Assembly (NCBI GenBank): GCA_035551995.1
Contig: DASZME010000042.1
Coordinates: 45,331 to 109,330, forward strand
Direction of reading: 5' to 3'
DNA from: RYN-428 sp035551995
GTDB lineage: Bacteria > Planctomycetota > Phycisphaerae > Tepidisphaerales > Tepidisphaeraceae
DNA length: 64,000 bases
Part shown: in pieces, positions 16,709 to 26,735 of the stretch
Layout: each line of letters starts with the position of its first letter
Numbering within the stretch: the first letter of the stretch is position 1
Notes under the pieces: model-generated
Told to the model about the DNA's origin: nothing
The model's database searches: none
The model's input: only the letters and a program-made list of their open reading frames with translations
Position numbers and translations under genes: made by a program

Positions 16709-18076
16709 ATGCTTCAATCGCTCCCAACCCAATCGCCTCTTCGGGGAGCGCCCATCGCCGCCGCCAAGACACCCGAGACGGAGCGCGGCGGCCCCGCGGG
16801 GTTGCGAATCGCCTACATGAGCGCGATTTACCCCAGCATCACCCATACATTTATCCAGCGCGAAATCGCTGCTCTGCGCTTGTCCGGCGTGCATGTCGAA
16901 ACATTGTCCAGTCGAAAGCCGCCGGACAAGGAAAACGTCGGGGCGGAACAAAACTCCGAATGGCAGAACACGCGATTTATCCTGCCCGCCTGCCGTCCCT
17001 GGAATCTGCTCAAGACGCATTCGCGGCTGTTGCTGAAGTCGCCTCGACGCTACTTCGGCGCCCTCAAGACAGCCCTGCTGGTTCGACCGGCGGGATTGAA
17101 ATCGATCGTCTGGCAGATGGCGTATTTCGCGCAGGCGGGAATCGTGGCGGGGCATCTGAGCGATCATCGTCTAACGCACCTGCACAACCATTTTGCCATG
17201 TCCAGTTGCTCGGTCGCGATGCTCGCTTCGCAAATGGGCGGCTTTACGTTCAGCTTTACGATGCACGGGCCGACCGAACTTTACGAGCCGAAATTTTATC
17301 AGCTCCAGGAGAAGATCAAGCGGGCGCTGTTCGTCTGCTGCATCAGTCATTTTTGCCGAAGCCAGGCGATGGCGTTTTCCCCGGCGGATCAATGGGGAAA
17401 GCTGCATATCGTCCATTGCGGCGTCGATCCGACTTTGTTCAATCCCGTGGAGCATTCGGGCGAAGCGGGCCGGCTTCTTTTTGTCGGGCGCTTCGCCGCC
17501 GCCAAGGGGTTGCCGATTCTTCTTGAGGCGATCGCCGAACTGAATCAGGTTCGCGGGCGATCGTGCACGTTGACCATCGCCGGCGGCGGCCCGGACGAGG
17601 CGGCGATGAAACGACAGATTAGCGAGCTTGGCATCGGCGAGCATGTGAAATTCGTCGGCTATCAATCACAGGCCCAGATTCGAGAACTGATGAGCGACAC
17701 CGACGTGTTTGTCATGGCAAGTTTCGCCGAGGGCGTGCCGGTGGTGTTGATGGAAGCGATGGCCGGTGGCGTGCCGGTGGTGGCGACCGCGATCGCGGGT
17801 ATCCCGGAATTGGTCGACGACGGCGCCAGCGGATTTCTGGCGCCGCCGGGAGACGTCCATTCGCTAGCCCAGCGGATCGACGAGTTGTTGGCCGATCCGC
17901 AACTGCGGCGCCGTTTTGGCCAGGCGGGCCGATTGAAAGTCGAGGCGGAGTTCAACATCACGACCGAATCAAAACGACTGGTTCGCATCATGACCTCGGC
18001 ATTGGCCGGCCGGCCTTGCGCCATCCGGCCGGAACCCGTCGCCGACCGTTCCGAACCGGCTTCTTGCGGAATGTGA
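16709..18076 (+). CDS. Glycosyltransferase family 4
   Basis: A retaining GT-B glycosyltransferase acting at the cytoplasmic face of the membrane in polysaccharide synthesis. The 455-residue protein has an N-terminal acceptor part (IAYMSAIYPSITHTFIQREI, recalling WcaL/colanic-acid type enzymes), HLHNHFAM, and in the donor half LFVGRFAAAKGLPILLEAI plus the E-x7-E motif FAEGVPVVLMEAMAGGVPVV. Start is ATG 16709; a GTG at 16688 is possible. It is followed after one base by the GT2 gene, so the two are probably translationally coupled. Confidence 0.88.
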   Translation: MLQSLPTQSPLRGAPIAAAKTPETERGGPAGLRIAYMSAIYPSITHTFIQREIAALRLSGVHVETLSSRKPPDKENVGAEQNSEWQNTRFILPACRPWNLLKTHSRLLLKSPRRYFGALKTALLVRPAGLKSIVWQMAYFAQAGIVAGHLSDHRLTHLHNHFAMSSCSVAMLASQMGGFTFSFTMHGPTELYEPKFYQLQEKIKRALFVCCISHFCRSQAMAFSPADQWGKLHIVHCGVDPTLFNPVEHSGEAGRLLFVGRFAAAKGLPILLEAIAELNQVRGRSCTLTIAGGGPDEAAMKRQISELGIGEHVKFVGYQSQAQIRELMSDTDVFVMASFAEGVPVVLMEAMAGGVPVVATAIAGIPELVDDGASGFLAPPGDVHSLAQRIDELLADPQLRRRFGQAGRLKVEAEFNITTESKRLVRIMTSALAGRPCAIRPEPVADRSEPASCGM

Positions 18077-18077
18077 A

Positions 18078-19049
18078 ATGCCGTCAACCCCCACCGATTT
18101 TTCGCGGCGATCTTCCCGCCGTTATCTGCTTGTCACGCCTTGCCGCGACGAGGCCAAATTCGCCCGGCGAACATTGGATTCAGTCACCAACCAGACGATC
18201 CCTCCGATATTATGGATCATTGTCGACGACGGCTCAAAGGACCAAACGCCGGCGATTCTCGCGGAATACGCCGCGAAATTTCCCTACATTAAAATCATTC
18301 GGCGCGAAGACCGCGGCTTTCGCAAACTCGGCGGGGGGGTGATCGACGCGTTTTACCACGGCTATGACACGATCGATCCGAATGACTTTGATTTCGTCAC
18401 GAAGCTCGATCTCGATCTCGATTTCCCCGCCGGGTATTTCCAGGCGATGATGGAGCGAATGGAAGCCGAGCCACGGATTGGGACGTGCAGCGGAAAGCCG
18501 TTCTTCAAGGACGCGGCCGGGCGATGCATCAGCGAAATGTGCGGCGACGAAAACTCCGTCGGCATGGTGAAGTTCTATCGCCGTCAGTGCTTCCAACAGA
18601 TCGGCGGATTCGTCCGCGAGTTGATGTGGGACGGCATTGATTGCCATCGCTGCCGGATGCTGGGATGGATCGCGGTGAGCTGGGACGACCCGGCGATTAA
18701 TTTCGAGCACCTTCGGCCCATGGGAACCAGCCACAAAAACTGGTGGACGGGTCGAGTGCGCCATGGCTTTGGGCAATATTTCATGGGGACGGGGATCACC
18801 TACATGTTGGCCAGCGCGGTTTTTCGGATGTCGCGCCCGCCGATCCTGGTTGGCGGCATCGCGATGCTCTGGGGGTATGTGAAAAGCATGATCCAGCGCC
18901 GCCCGCGATATGGAGACGCCGCCTTCCGAAAGTTTCTCCGCGCGTATCAGTGGAGCTGTTTGATTCACGGCAAGTCGCGCGCGACCGCCGATCTTAACGC
19001 CAAACAAGCACCGACGTGGAACCGCGTAAACGCGAACAAGCGACCCTAA
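18078..19049 (+). CDS. Glycosyltransferase family 2
   Basis: A 323-residue GT-A enzyme. It shows the family opening LVTPCRDEAKFARRTLDSV, the nucleotide-binding IVDDGSKDQTPAIL, and acidic metal-binding candidates in KLDLDLDFP. A C-terminal hydrophobic stretch (about 240-265) may attach it to the membrane. Start follows the upstream TGA by one base. Together with the GT4 and GT41-type genes it suggests a small glycan or protein-glycosylation locus; no flippase or polymerase is present. Confidence 0.85.
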   Translation: MPSTPTDFSRRSSRRYLLVTPCRDEAKFARRTLDSVTNQTIPPILWIIVDDGSKDQTPAILAEYAAKFPYIKIIRREDRGFRKLGGGVIDAFYHGYDTIDPNDFDFVTKLDLDLDFPAGYFQAMMERMEAEPRIGTCSGKPFFKDAAGRCISEMCGDENSVGMVKFYRRQCFQQIGGFVRELMWDGIDCHRCRMLGWIAVSWDDPAINFEHLRPMGTSHKNWWTGRVRHGFGQYFMGTGITYMLASAVFRMSRPPILVGGIAMLWGYVKSMIQRRPRYGDAAFRKFLRAYQWSCLIHGKSRATADLNAKQAPTWNRVNANKRP

Positions 19050-19181
19050 CGGCCAAGTCCGGAAGACGGCGATGAGCCGGATCATACCCAGATCCGTCGC
19101 GCGCCACTTAGGGGCCTTCCTCATTCCCCCGGCTCTGCCGGTGGTTCGTGATTTTTTGACTTATTCGGTAGGAGCATGCGA

Positions 19182-19286
19182 TGATCTCGCCTGAAGAAAA
19201 GAATGCCGAACCGACAATTTTAGACTACCGTACTCCCTCGCTGTTCGTAGAGAATGGCTTGCAACGCTGGACAATGTCATTGTGAC
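19182..19286 (+). CDS. Tiny ILDYRTP protein, probably truncated
   Basis: A 34-residue reading frame with a good ribosome site (TAGGAG, 19170-19175) and the motif TILDYRTPS. The same motif, ILDYRSP, opens the tiny membrane protein at 26559-26711, so the two may be relatives. Here no membrane helix follows before the stop. Another frame just after the motif reads EWLATLDNVIVTLTASVTQC, so a single-base loss may have broken a longer protein. A weak CCGGC-TCT-GCCGG hairpin with a T run lies at 19129-19157. Function unknown. Confidence 0.35.
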
Positions 19287-19324
19287 TTTGACGGCCTCGG
19301 TCACGCAGTGTGCTTATACCACAA

Positions 19325-20488
19325 TCACTTCGTCGCCGTCGCCAATTGGTAGATCGAGGCGCCGAGTCCCGAGGAATACAGCAGGTTGTGTTTGGCATCC
19401 CAGCCGAAGTAGCAGTAGATTGAATTGCCGTGGAAAATGTCCGTAGCCTTAAATAGGGCAGCAAGTTTATGCCATGTCTTGCCGCCATCCTCCGTCTTCA
19501 GGAACGCCTTCGAGGTGACGACCACGAATTCCTGCTCGTTGGCGCCGAAATAGGGGCCGTAACAGGCATCTTCCGCTCCCGGTCCAGTCAGTGTCCAATG
19601 TTCGCCATCGGAGGTAACGATCACGCCTTTGGCGGTGTTCCAGTATATATTCTTGCCGTAATGCACCGGACGGCGTGCGATGACCTTATAGTCCGCCACG
19701 AGCGTCCAGTTCTGACCGGAGGCAGTCGAAAGCTCGATTCCGCCGCGTTTAGCGTTATAGCGCGCGAATGTCTGGTCATTGATGACGCCCAGTCTACAGC
19801 TTTTGTATATATCAAGTTCGCCCGCCTCGTTATCTTTGTAGAGTTTTTGCCAACTCTTTCCGCCGTCGACGCTGAGGACGGTGCGGTATGGCTCGTGCGT
19901 CATGCCTAAAATCGTTTGAGGATCCCGCACGTTCCAATCGATATCGGCGAACTCCACTCCACGTGTTATCTGCAAGAAAGAACGCCAGGTATTGGCGTGA
20001 TCGAGCGAGATGCCGCCGGAGCGAGCGCCGAAGCCGTCATAGCAAAAGAATGCCATTCGTCCGTCATAAGGATACGCGAGCGAGAAGCCGAATCCGGTTT
20101 CGCAGCGGCCCTTGATATTGTTGTTTTCGATCGCTGACCAGGTGGCTCCCTGATCCTTTGAAACGCAGATGCCTTTTACGGCAGTCTGTATCACAAGTTC
20201 GCCGCTGGGCGTGACGATCAATCCCTGGCAGCCGCGGAGATAGGCTGGAGTAATGTTGTCCGCTCCGATCCGCTTGATGAAGTTCTCGGAGACGTTTACC
20301 CAGTTTCCATCCTGCCCGGCATTCGGCGCATTTTGTTCCTCCGCGAGCGCGGCTTGCGGAACCGCCGCCAGTAACGGAAGGGCGCTCACGATTAGCAAGT
20401 ACACGGCTCGACGAACACCGACCGACATCTTCCATCCGCCGGGATGACGGGGACGGCCAACCGAACAATTAATCTTATTTATCATCAA
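19325..20488 (-). CDS. Secreted BNR/Asp-box repeat protein, sialidase-fold-like
   Basis: A 387-residue exported protein. The second Met (20428) begins a clear signal peptide (VRRAVYLLIVSALPLLAAVPQAALA). The mature part has repeated Asp-box turns: SKDQGATW, SVDGGKSW, STASGQNW, TSDGEHW and TEDGGKTW, spaced as in a beta-propeller of sialidase or photosynthesis-HCF136-like type. Catalytic sialidase residues cannot be identified by eye, so I do not call an enzyme. It lies 5 kb from a sialic-acid type operon on the same strand, which may or may not be meaningful. Confidence 0.7.
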   Translation of the reverse strand: MMINKINCSVGRPRHPGGWKMSVGVRRAVYLLIVSALPLLAAVPQAALAEEQNAPNAGQDGNWVNVSENFIKRIGADNITPAYLRGCQGLIVTPSGELVIQTAVKGICVSKDQGATWSAIENNNIKGRCETGFGFSLAYPYDGRMAFFCYDGFGARSGGISLDHANTWRSFLQITRGVEFADIDWNVRDPQTILGMTHEPYRTVLSVDGGKSWQKLYKDNEAGELDIYKSCRLGVINDQTFARYNAKRGGIELSTASGQNWTLVADYKVIARRPVHYGKNIYWNTAKGVIVTSDGEHWTLTGPGAEDACYGPYFGANEQEFVVVTSKAFLKTEDGGKTWHKLAALFKATDIFHGNSIYCYFGWDAKHNLLYSSGLGASIYQLATATK

Positions 20489-20531
20489 AAGCCATATTAC
20501 CCATCGCCTTGTACCGCGCCTAGAAGTTTAG

Positions 20532-20642
20532 CGGAGCAGGGTCCGCAGGTACGCCCGGTACGCCTGCGGACCATTTTCACTACCAGAACGATTCGACCGG
20601 GTCGAGAGAGGGTCTGTAGGAGTCCCTGCGGACCCTGCTCCG
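20532..20642. repeat. REPIN-like pair of inverted hairpins
   Basis: Two REP-like hairpins face each other. The first has the perfect ten-base stem GGTCCGCAGG (20540-20549) and CCTGCGGACC (20563-20572). The second has GGTCTGTAGG (20611-20620) and CCTGCGGACC (20625-20634) with two mismatches. The outer ends are inverted copies: CGGAGCAGGGTCCGCAGG at 20532 and CCTGCGGACCCTGCTCCG at 20625. This is the layout of a REPIN. A degenerate RAYT transposase piece lies 250 bases away. Confidence 0.7.
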
Positions 20643-20892
20643 TTCGAACTTTCCCCCAAATCGGCGTCGCCGGTAGTAAGAATCGACGACGGGCCTGAGG
20701 CTCTTTTATCTTGGATGGCATGAATAAGTCGAATGTGACGGCGGCGATCACCGGCGGAGCGCCGGGCGGCCGCGCGGACGTACAGACGCGGCCGCTTGCG
20801 ACAGCCGCGAAAAGTGTCGCATCGTGTCGCACGGCGTATCTGCCGTGCGAAGCGGAGCTTAGGCGGAAAAATGCCGCGGCGCGGCGAAGGTG

Positions 20893-20991
20893 AAAGTGTC
20901 GCATACGGCGAATAAAGCCGGACAGGTCCTCCTGCCGCGGCCAGAGCGGCGGATGCCAGTGATTGGGCATCGAGCAAAAGGCAAGGTCAAC
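20893..20991 (-). pseudogene. RAYT (REP-associated tyrosine transposase) remnant
   Basis: The minus frame encodes FFVDLAFCSMPNHWHPPLWP and then RQEDLSGFIRRM, which matches the core of Y1/RAYT transposases (consensus A-Y-C-x-MPNHFH-x-x-LWP). The metal-binding H-x-H (HWH) is kept. Upstream and downstream the frame loses similarity, so only about 33 residues of a protein of about 200 remain. In the 673-base gap 20489-21161, this fragment and the REPIN-like pair are the only recognisable features. Their nearness supports a former RAYT/REP system. Confidence 0.6.
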
Positions 20992-21161
20992 AAAGAAAAT
21001 TCGCTCTAAGCTTCGAGTGGGGCGGGCGGGGACTTCGGCGGCGGGAGACGAAACGGGGGCATTCGGTGACTCCCATTTCCACAACTCACCGTGTCAGCCG
21101 GTGTACTACTTTCTGCCGGTCGAAAACTTCAGGCATCGCGGCGCACGAGGAGCTATTACGA

Positions 21162-22493
21162 ATGCGGTTCTTGATCGTCACTGTTTGTCTCATCGGCGTG
21201 GTCGTCGGCGCCGGCGCCTGGTATTGGCAGTCTAATTCGCAAGGCCCCATCGACTATCGCACCGCCGCCGTTATCCGCGGCGATCTGCTTGTTTCGATCA
21301 GTTCCACCGGAACGATCGAACCGGAAAAAGTCGTCGATGTGGGCGCGCAGGTGGCCGGACTAATCCAGTCGTTCGGCCAGGACGCCAACGGACATCCGAT
21401 CGATTATCGATCGCCGGTCGAGGCCAACATGGTTCTGGCCCAGATCGACGACGCAGTTTACAAGGCCGATCTCAACACCGCGCGCGCGATGCTCGACGAG
21501 GCGAAATCCAATCTTCAAAAAGGGCAGGCCGACGTGGCCGAGGCCAAGGCCAAACAGCGGCAGGCCCAGGGAAATTGGGTGCGCGCTCAGAAGCTGGGGC
21601 CGTCCGATGCGCTGTCGCAAACCGATTACGAAATGTACCAGGCGAATTTCGACACGGCCACCGCCAACGTCGCGGTCGCCGAGGCGGAAATTACCCAGGC
21701 CAGCGCGGCCATCGCCGCGGCGCAAGCCGCGCTGGACAAGGCGCAGCGGAACCTCGATTTCTGCGTAATACGGTCGCCGGTCAAGGGAGAGATTATCGAT
21801 CGTCGCGTGAACATCGGGCAAACCGTCGTGTCGAGCCTCGACGCGCCGAGCCTGTTCTTGATCGCCAAGGATTTGTCGCGAATGCAGGTGTGGGTGGCTG
21901 TAAACGAAGCCGACATCGACCATATCAAGCCAGGACAAAAGGTGACGTTCACCTGCGATGCGCTGGACGGTGAAACCTTCACCGGCAGCGTGAACAAAGT
22001 CCGCCTTAACGCCGCGATCACGCAAAACGTGGTGACCTATACGGTTGAAGTGGACGCGGACAATTCCAACGGCCGCCTGCTTCCCTACATGACGGCCAAC
22101 GTGGAATTCACCGTAAAAGAAGACGCCAATGTTCTGCGGGCGCCCAACGCGGCATTACGGTGGTATCCGAGCCAGGCGTCGGAAGTGGCGCCCGACGCTC
22201 GATCGAAATGGAAGCCGGCCGAGGCCGACGACCCTTCATCGGCGACGGGCGACGCCACCCCCGCGCCCGCGCGAAACAAGAAGCGAGAAGCTCGACGGTC
22301 GATCATCTGGATCAGGGATGGACAGTTCGTTCGGCCAGTCGACGTGTCGCTCGGTCCCACCGATTCGAGCTTTACCGAAGTATCCGGCGAAAATGTGAAA
22401 GAAGGGATGGAAGTCGTCATCGGAGAAAATATCGACGCCAACTCCGGCGACGAGCGTGATCCGTTTCTTCCGAAGGTACAACGCCGGCGGTGA
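21162..22493 (+). CDS. Periplasmic adaptor of an efflux system, MacA/HlyD-like
   Basis: A 443-residue membrane-fusion protein that links an inner-membrane ABC transporter to an outer-membrane channel. It has one N-terminal helix (FLIVTVCLIGVVVGAGAWYW), then the lipoyl half-motif VDVGAQVAGLI, a long coiled-coil hairpin (about 115-210, rich in Ala, Gln and Glu), the second half NLDFCVIRSPVKGEII, and beta-barrel domains. An inserted charged Pro/Ala segment (about 375-405) lies before the final strands. AGGAG lies eight bases before the ATG. The permease gene follows 332 bases later, after a long palindromic repeat. Confidence 0.87.
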   Translation: MRFLIVTVCLIGVVVGAGAWYWQSNSQGPIDYRTAAVIRGDLLVSISSTGTIEPEKVVDVGAQVAGLIQSFGQDANGHPIDYRSPVEANMVLAQIDDAVYKADLNTARAMLDEAKSNLQKGQADVAEAKAKQRQAQGNWVRAQKLGPSDALSQTDYEMYQANFDTATANVAVAEAEITQASAAIAAAQAALDKAQRNLDFCVIRSPVKGEIIDRRVNIGQTVVSSLDAPSLFLIAKDLSRMQVWVAVNEADIDHIKPGQKVTFTCDALDGETFTGSVNKVRLNAAITQNVVTYTVEVDADNSNGRLLPYMTANVEFTVKEDANVLRAPNAALRWYPSQASEVAPDARSKWKPAEADDPSSATGDATPAPARNKKREARRSIIWIRDGQFVRPVDVSLGPTDSSFTEVSGENVKEGMEVVIGENIDANSGDERDPFLPKVQRRR

Positions 22494-22501
22494 AGCGCTA
22501 A

Positions 22502-22799
22502 AGAGCGAGTCTTGAAGCATCATTCGGGTTGCTGCAGCGTTTCTGCGTTTATTAATAGCGATAATACGGTTCACTTAGGAGTTTGAGTTGAACGCCGAGA
22601 CGCCGAGCCGCCGAGACTCAGAGAAGAAAGAAAGAATGAGAGAATTTAAAATGGGTATCATCGAAAACCAGTGAGATTCGTTCTTCTTCTCTTCTCTTTT
22701 AATCTCGGCGACTCGGCGTCTCGGCGTTCAACTCAATCTCTTAAGAACCGTATTGCCGCTATTATAAACGCAGAAACTACGGCGAACTGAGAAACGCTC
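22502..22799. repeat. Long composite palindrome (copy D)
   Basis: About 145-base arms are inverted around a purine-rich centre. Reading inward, each arm has GTTTCTGCGTTTAT, AATAGCG, ATACGGTTC, then TGAGTTGAACGCCGAG and ACGCCGAG. The outer parts match the dispersed MITE-like family (GGTTGCTGCAGCG on the left, TGAGAAACGCTC on the right). The inner AACGCCGAGACGCCGAG part is a second repeat type. It fills nearly all of the 332-base space between the adaptor and permease genes. Confidence 0.75.
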
Positions 22800-22825
22800 C
22801 TAAACGATTTTGATCATTGAAACCG

Positions 22826-24202
<1,377 letters not shown>

Positions 24203-24341
24203 GGGCGACCGGCTTTTAAGCGATCGCAAAAGATTGCTCGTCTGTTTTTTTCGACGATCGCGTTTGCGGGATGTTGCGCGGTCGTTTTCGCGACGTCGGT
24301 CACGATCGAGTTAATGCGGCACGAGATGGACATAGCGAATG

Positions 24342-24361
24342 ATGCTCCCGGCTAGGAGCAT
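24342..24361 (+). terminator. Short hairpin after the permease gene
   Basis: ATGCTCC (24342-24348) pairs with GGAGCAT (24355-24361) around a six-base loop. Only a three-T run follows, so it is a weak candidate terminator for the efflux genes. The rest of the 24203-24423 gap shows nothing I recognise. Confidence 0.3.
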
Positions 24362-24423
24362 TTCAATGCGTTATATCGAGATATGGAAAGGTTGCCGAAG
24401 ATTATCCGGCGGGGGCATCGTGA

Positions 24424-25057
24424 AGGCCGGCGGAAGATGTCGGCCTTTGGAACATGCTCGTCAACGATCTGGGTTTGACAGGGTTGCGGCTTGAGGCGCC
24501 TGCCGGCAACCTTGTCGGACAGGCGTCGTGGGAAGCCACTCCGGCGCAGGACCTGAGCACGTTCGCCAAAACCGGCGCTCCGCCAAATCCCGCGTTCTCC
24601 GCGTTCAATACCGCCAGCACCGACGCGGCCGTAACCAACGTCGTCATCCCCTTCGAGCAGGCGGTCAATGCGCGCCGAGCCAACGCCTTCCCGCTCTATA
24701 CCAGCCAGGCGTTTTACAATTTTGGCGGAACGGGTCACATCCCCACCTGGATGGCGGGTAATCCGGGCGAATATGCGGAAAACCTGGTTTCGCTTGACCT
24801 GTACTTGAAGAACAAATTCGGCGTCGTTCGCAACTACATGACGATTTTGAACGAAGAGGACAATGGCACGCATATGACGCCGGCCCTCAACGCCGCCGTC
24901 ATCAGGGCGGTCGGTCCCTTGCTTCAGAAGACCGGGCTTTCCACCACGATTTTGGCCGGCGAAACGGTCACGCCGGCCGACGTCGTCCCGACCGCGCAGC
25001 GTTTCCCCAACTGAACCCAACGAGCGGCGTGTTCGTCAGCGGCATCGTGACGGTAGA
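24424..25057 (+). pseudogene. Glycoside-hydrolase-like fragment
   Basis: An open frame (ATG 24454 to TGA 25014, 186 residues) starts and stops inside what looks like a TIM-barrel glycosidase. It has LWNMLVNDLGLTGLRLE, then GHIPTWMAGNPGEYAENLVSLD and NYMTILNEEDNG. The last resembles an acid/base NE site of GH30-like enzymes. There is no signal peptide, and the frame upstream is closed by a TGA at 24421. In another frame after the stop, GVFVSGIVTVD could be the old C-terminus, ending at 25057. I read it as a decayed gene; the exact family is not certain. Confidence 0.45.
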
Positions 25058-25129
25058 TTGATCGTCCACTTATTTTGTCGCCGCCTGCATGTATTCTTCA
25101 CATGGCCACGCCCTTTTCTCGACAGTTCG

Positions 25130-25231
25130 AGCATTTCTCATGTTGATGAAGCGACCTTGCGCGCTAAACACGCCCCGTAAACGCGGCCGCTATTATAAAC
25201 GTAGGAACGCGCCAGCAACCTGACAAACGCT
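25130..25231 (-). repeat. MITE-like element, copy E
   Basis: Minus-orientation copy. On the minus strand it reads AGCGTTTGTCAGGTTGCTG, ACGTTTATAATAGCGGCC, GCGTTTACGGGGCGTG, CTTCATCAACATGAG, AAATGCTC. The two ends, AGCGTTTGTCA and TGAGAAATGCT, are inverted repeats of each other with two mismatches, the clearest terminal repeats in the window. It lies between the glycosidase remnant and the 3' end of the MFS gene. Confidence 0.75.
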
Positions 25232-25243
25232 GAATCAGCGAAA

Positions 25244-26536
25244 CTATCGACGGACTGGGTCGGAAATCTTCGTGCTACCGCTCCGGCTAATTGCAATTAG
25301 CAATAAGCCTACAATCGATAGCGCTACCCCGCAGAGTTGAAATATTCTTGCCAAACTCACATGCGCATCGCTTAACGCTCCGCCGACATAGACCATCGCG
25401 CCGCCAGCGGCGCAACTCACCATGTTAACGATACCAAACCCCGTCGCACTGTATCGATCGCGCGTAATCTCTCGTAAAACGGGCATGTGATTGGCGTCGA
25501 ACGCGCCACGAGCGAGGCCGAAAACGATCAGTCCCATGATCGCCAACGGCAGCGCATGCGTGGAAGCGGCGGCGAAAAGACACGGACCGGCCACCATGTA
25601 GAACACGCCAGGCGTGAGGCTTCGAGCGTGTCGGTTTGTCCTGATCCAGCGATCGGCGATAAATCCGCCGGCAAAGACGCCGACAAACGCGGCCGCCTGA
25701 ACATAGCCAGTCGCCGAAAGACCGGCGGCACCGAGGCCGAGGCGAAAATGCTCTTTCAAGTAGGTTGGCAACCATCCGTACAGCGTCCAATTCGACATTC
25801 CCACGAGAATATTCACGACAAATAAAATCTGGAAACCACGTTTCGCTAGAAGCCAGGTTAGCATCATCGCTGCGCCTGATTTGTCTTCTACGTCGCCCGT
25901 GGCGCTTGCGGGGAGATCGAATTTGGAATCTGCGTCGCGCAGCGTCATGAGAACGAGCAGACCATACGCCAATCCCGCGATACCAAGTCTCTCGAACCCT
26001 GCGCGCCAGCCGATACGCTCGGCAAGGTAGCCGCCGATGCCGCCGAGGGCGGCGCCGACGCTCAGGCCGGACATATGCACGCCGGTCGCGAAGGATCGCG
26101 TGGGTCCCGGATGATAGTCACAGATCAGGGCAAGAGCGGCCGGTAAATAGCACGCCTCGCTGACGCCCATCAACGCGCGAGCCCAGAGGAGTTGATGAAA
26201 GGTATGAGCGAGTCCGGTCAGAAACGTCGCGGCCGACCAAAAGAGCAGGCTCGCCGTAATGACTCCCCGGCGAGTGAAGCGGTCGGCGACATAGCCGCCG
26301 AACGGACTGACAAGCGCGTAGACCCACAGGAAGACTGAAGTGAGCAAGCCGAATTGGGCATCGGTGATGGAGATGTCGGCGCGGATCGGATCGCGCATAG
26401 TGGTGATCATGAGCCGATCCACATAGTTCAGCATCGCCACGAGCCAAAGCAGCGCGACGACGAACCAGGCGTAAGGGGACGGCGCCATCGCTCTTTTGGT
26501 GAGATCGGGAAGATGAGAGGGCTTGAAGAGCGTCAC
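25244..26536 (-). CDS. MFS transporter, probably for sialic acid or a related sugar acid
   Basis: A 430-residue major facilitator with 12 predicted membrane helices. It has LNYVDRLMITTMRDPI after helix 1, the A-motif GGYVADRFTRRGV between helices 2 and 3 and a second copy, GGFIADRWIRTNRHAR, between 8 and 9. The sequence resembles the anion:cation symporter group. It is the last gene of an operon with nanA-like, RraA-like and nanM-like genes, so uptake of sialic acid is inferred from context only. The 26536 start is GTG; an ATG at 26488 sits directly before the first helix and is a good alternative. Confidence 0.82.
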   Translation of the reverse strand: MTLFKPSHLPDLTKRAMAPSPYAWFVVALLWLVAMLNYVDRLMITTMRDPIRADISITDAQFGLLTSVFLWVYALVSPFGGYVADRFTRRGVITASLLFWSAATFLTGLAHTFHQLLWARALMGVSEACYLPAALALICDYHPGPTRSFATGVHMSGLSVGAALGGIGGYLAERIGWRAGFERLGIAGLAYGLLVLMTLRDADSKFDLPASATGDVEDKSGAAMMLTWLLAKRGFQILFVVNILVGMSNWTLYGWLPTYLKEHFRLGLGAAGLSATGYVQAAAFVGVFAGGFIADRWIRTNRHARSLTPGVFYMVAGPCLFAAASTHALPLAIMGLIVFGLARGAFDANHMPVLREITRDRYSATGFGIVNMVSCAAGGAMVYVGGALSDAHVSLARIFQLCGVALSIVGLLLIAISRSGSTKISDPVRR

Positions 26537-26558
26537 GATTGGATGTAGACGGAAGTGG

Positions 26559-26711
26559 TTAAGGCTGTAAGACGTTCAGGAAGATCAGGATGAAAACGAC
26601 TATGAAAAACAGCATGAGAATAGCGACAGGCACGACGAAAACGAGCGCCCACCTTCCCTTCCGCGGGAGACGCGGGTCCGGCGATCGATAGTCGAGAATC
26701 CGATTACACAT
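26559..26711 (-). CDS. Tiny single-span membrane protein, ILDYRSP type
   Basis: A 50-residue reading frame: MCNRILDYRSPDPRLPRKGR, then one long hydrophobic helix (WALVFVVPVAILMLFFIVV and onward, about 21-47) and a short end. Positive residues before the helix predict an N-in orientation. It fits tightly between the nanM-like gene (24 bases) and the transporter (22 bases) on the same strand, which supports a real gene in the operon. A truncated frame with ILDYRTP occurs at 19182. No function is known; a transporter partner is a guess from position. Confidence 0.6.
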   Translation of the reverse strand: MCNRILDYRSPDPRLPRKGRWALVFVVPVAILMLFFIVVFILIFLNVLQP

Positions 26712-26735
26712 GTTCGATTGGGCACGCCGTCGCGT

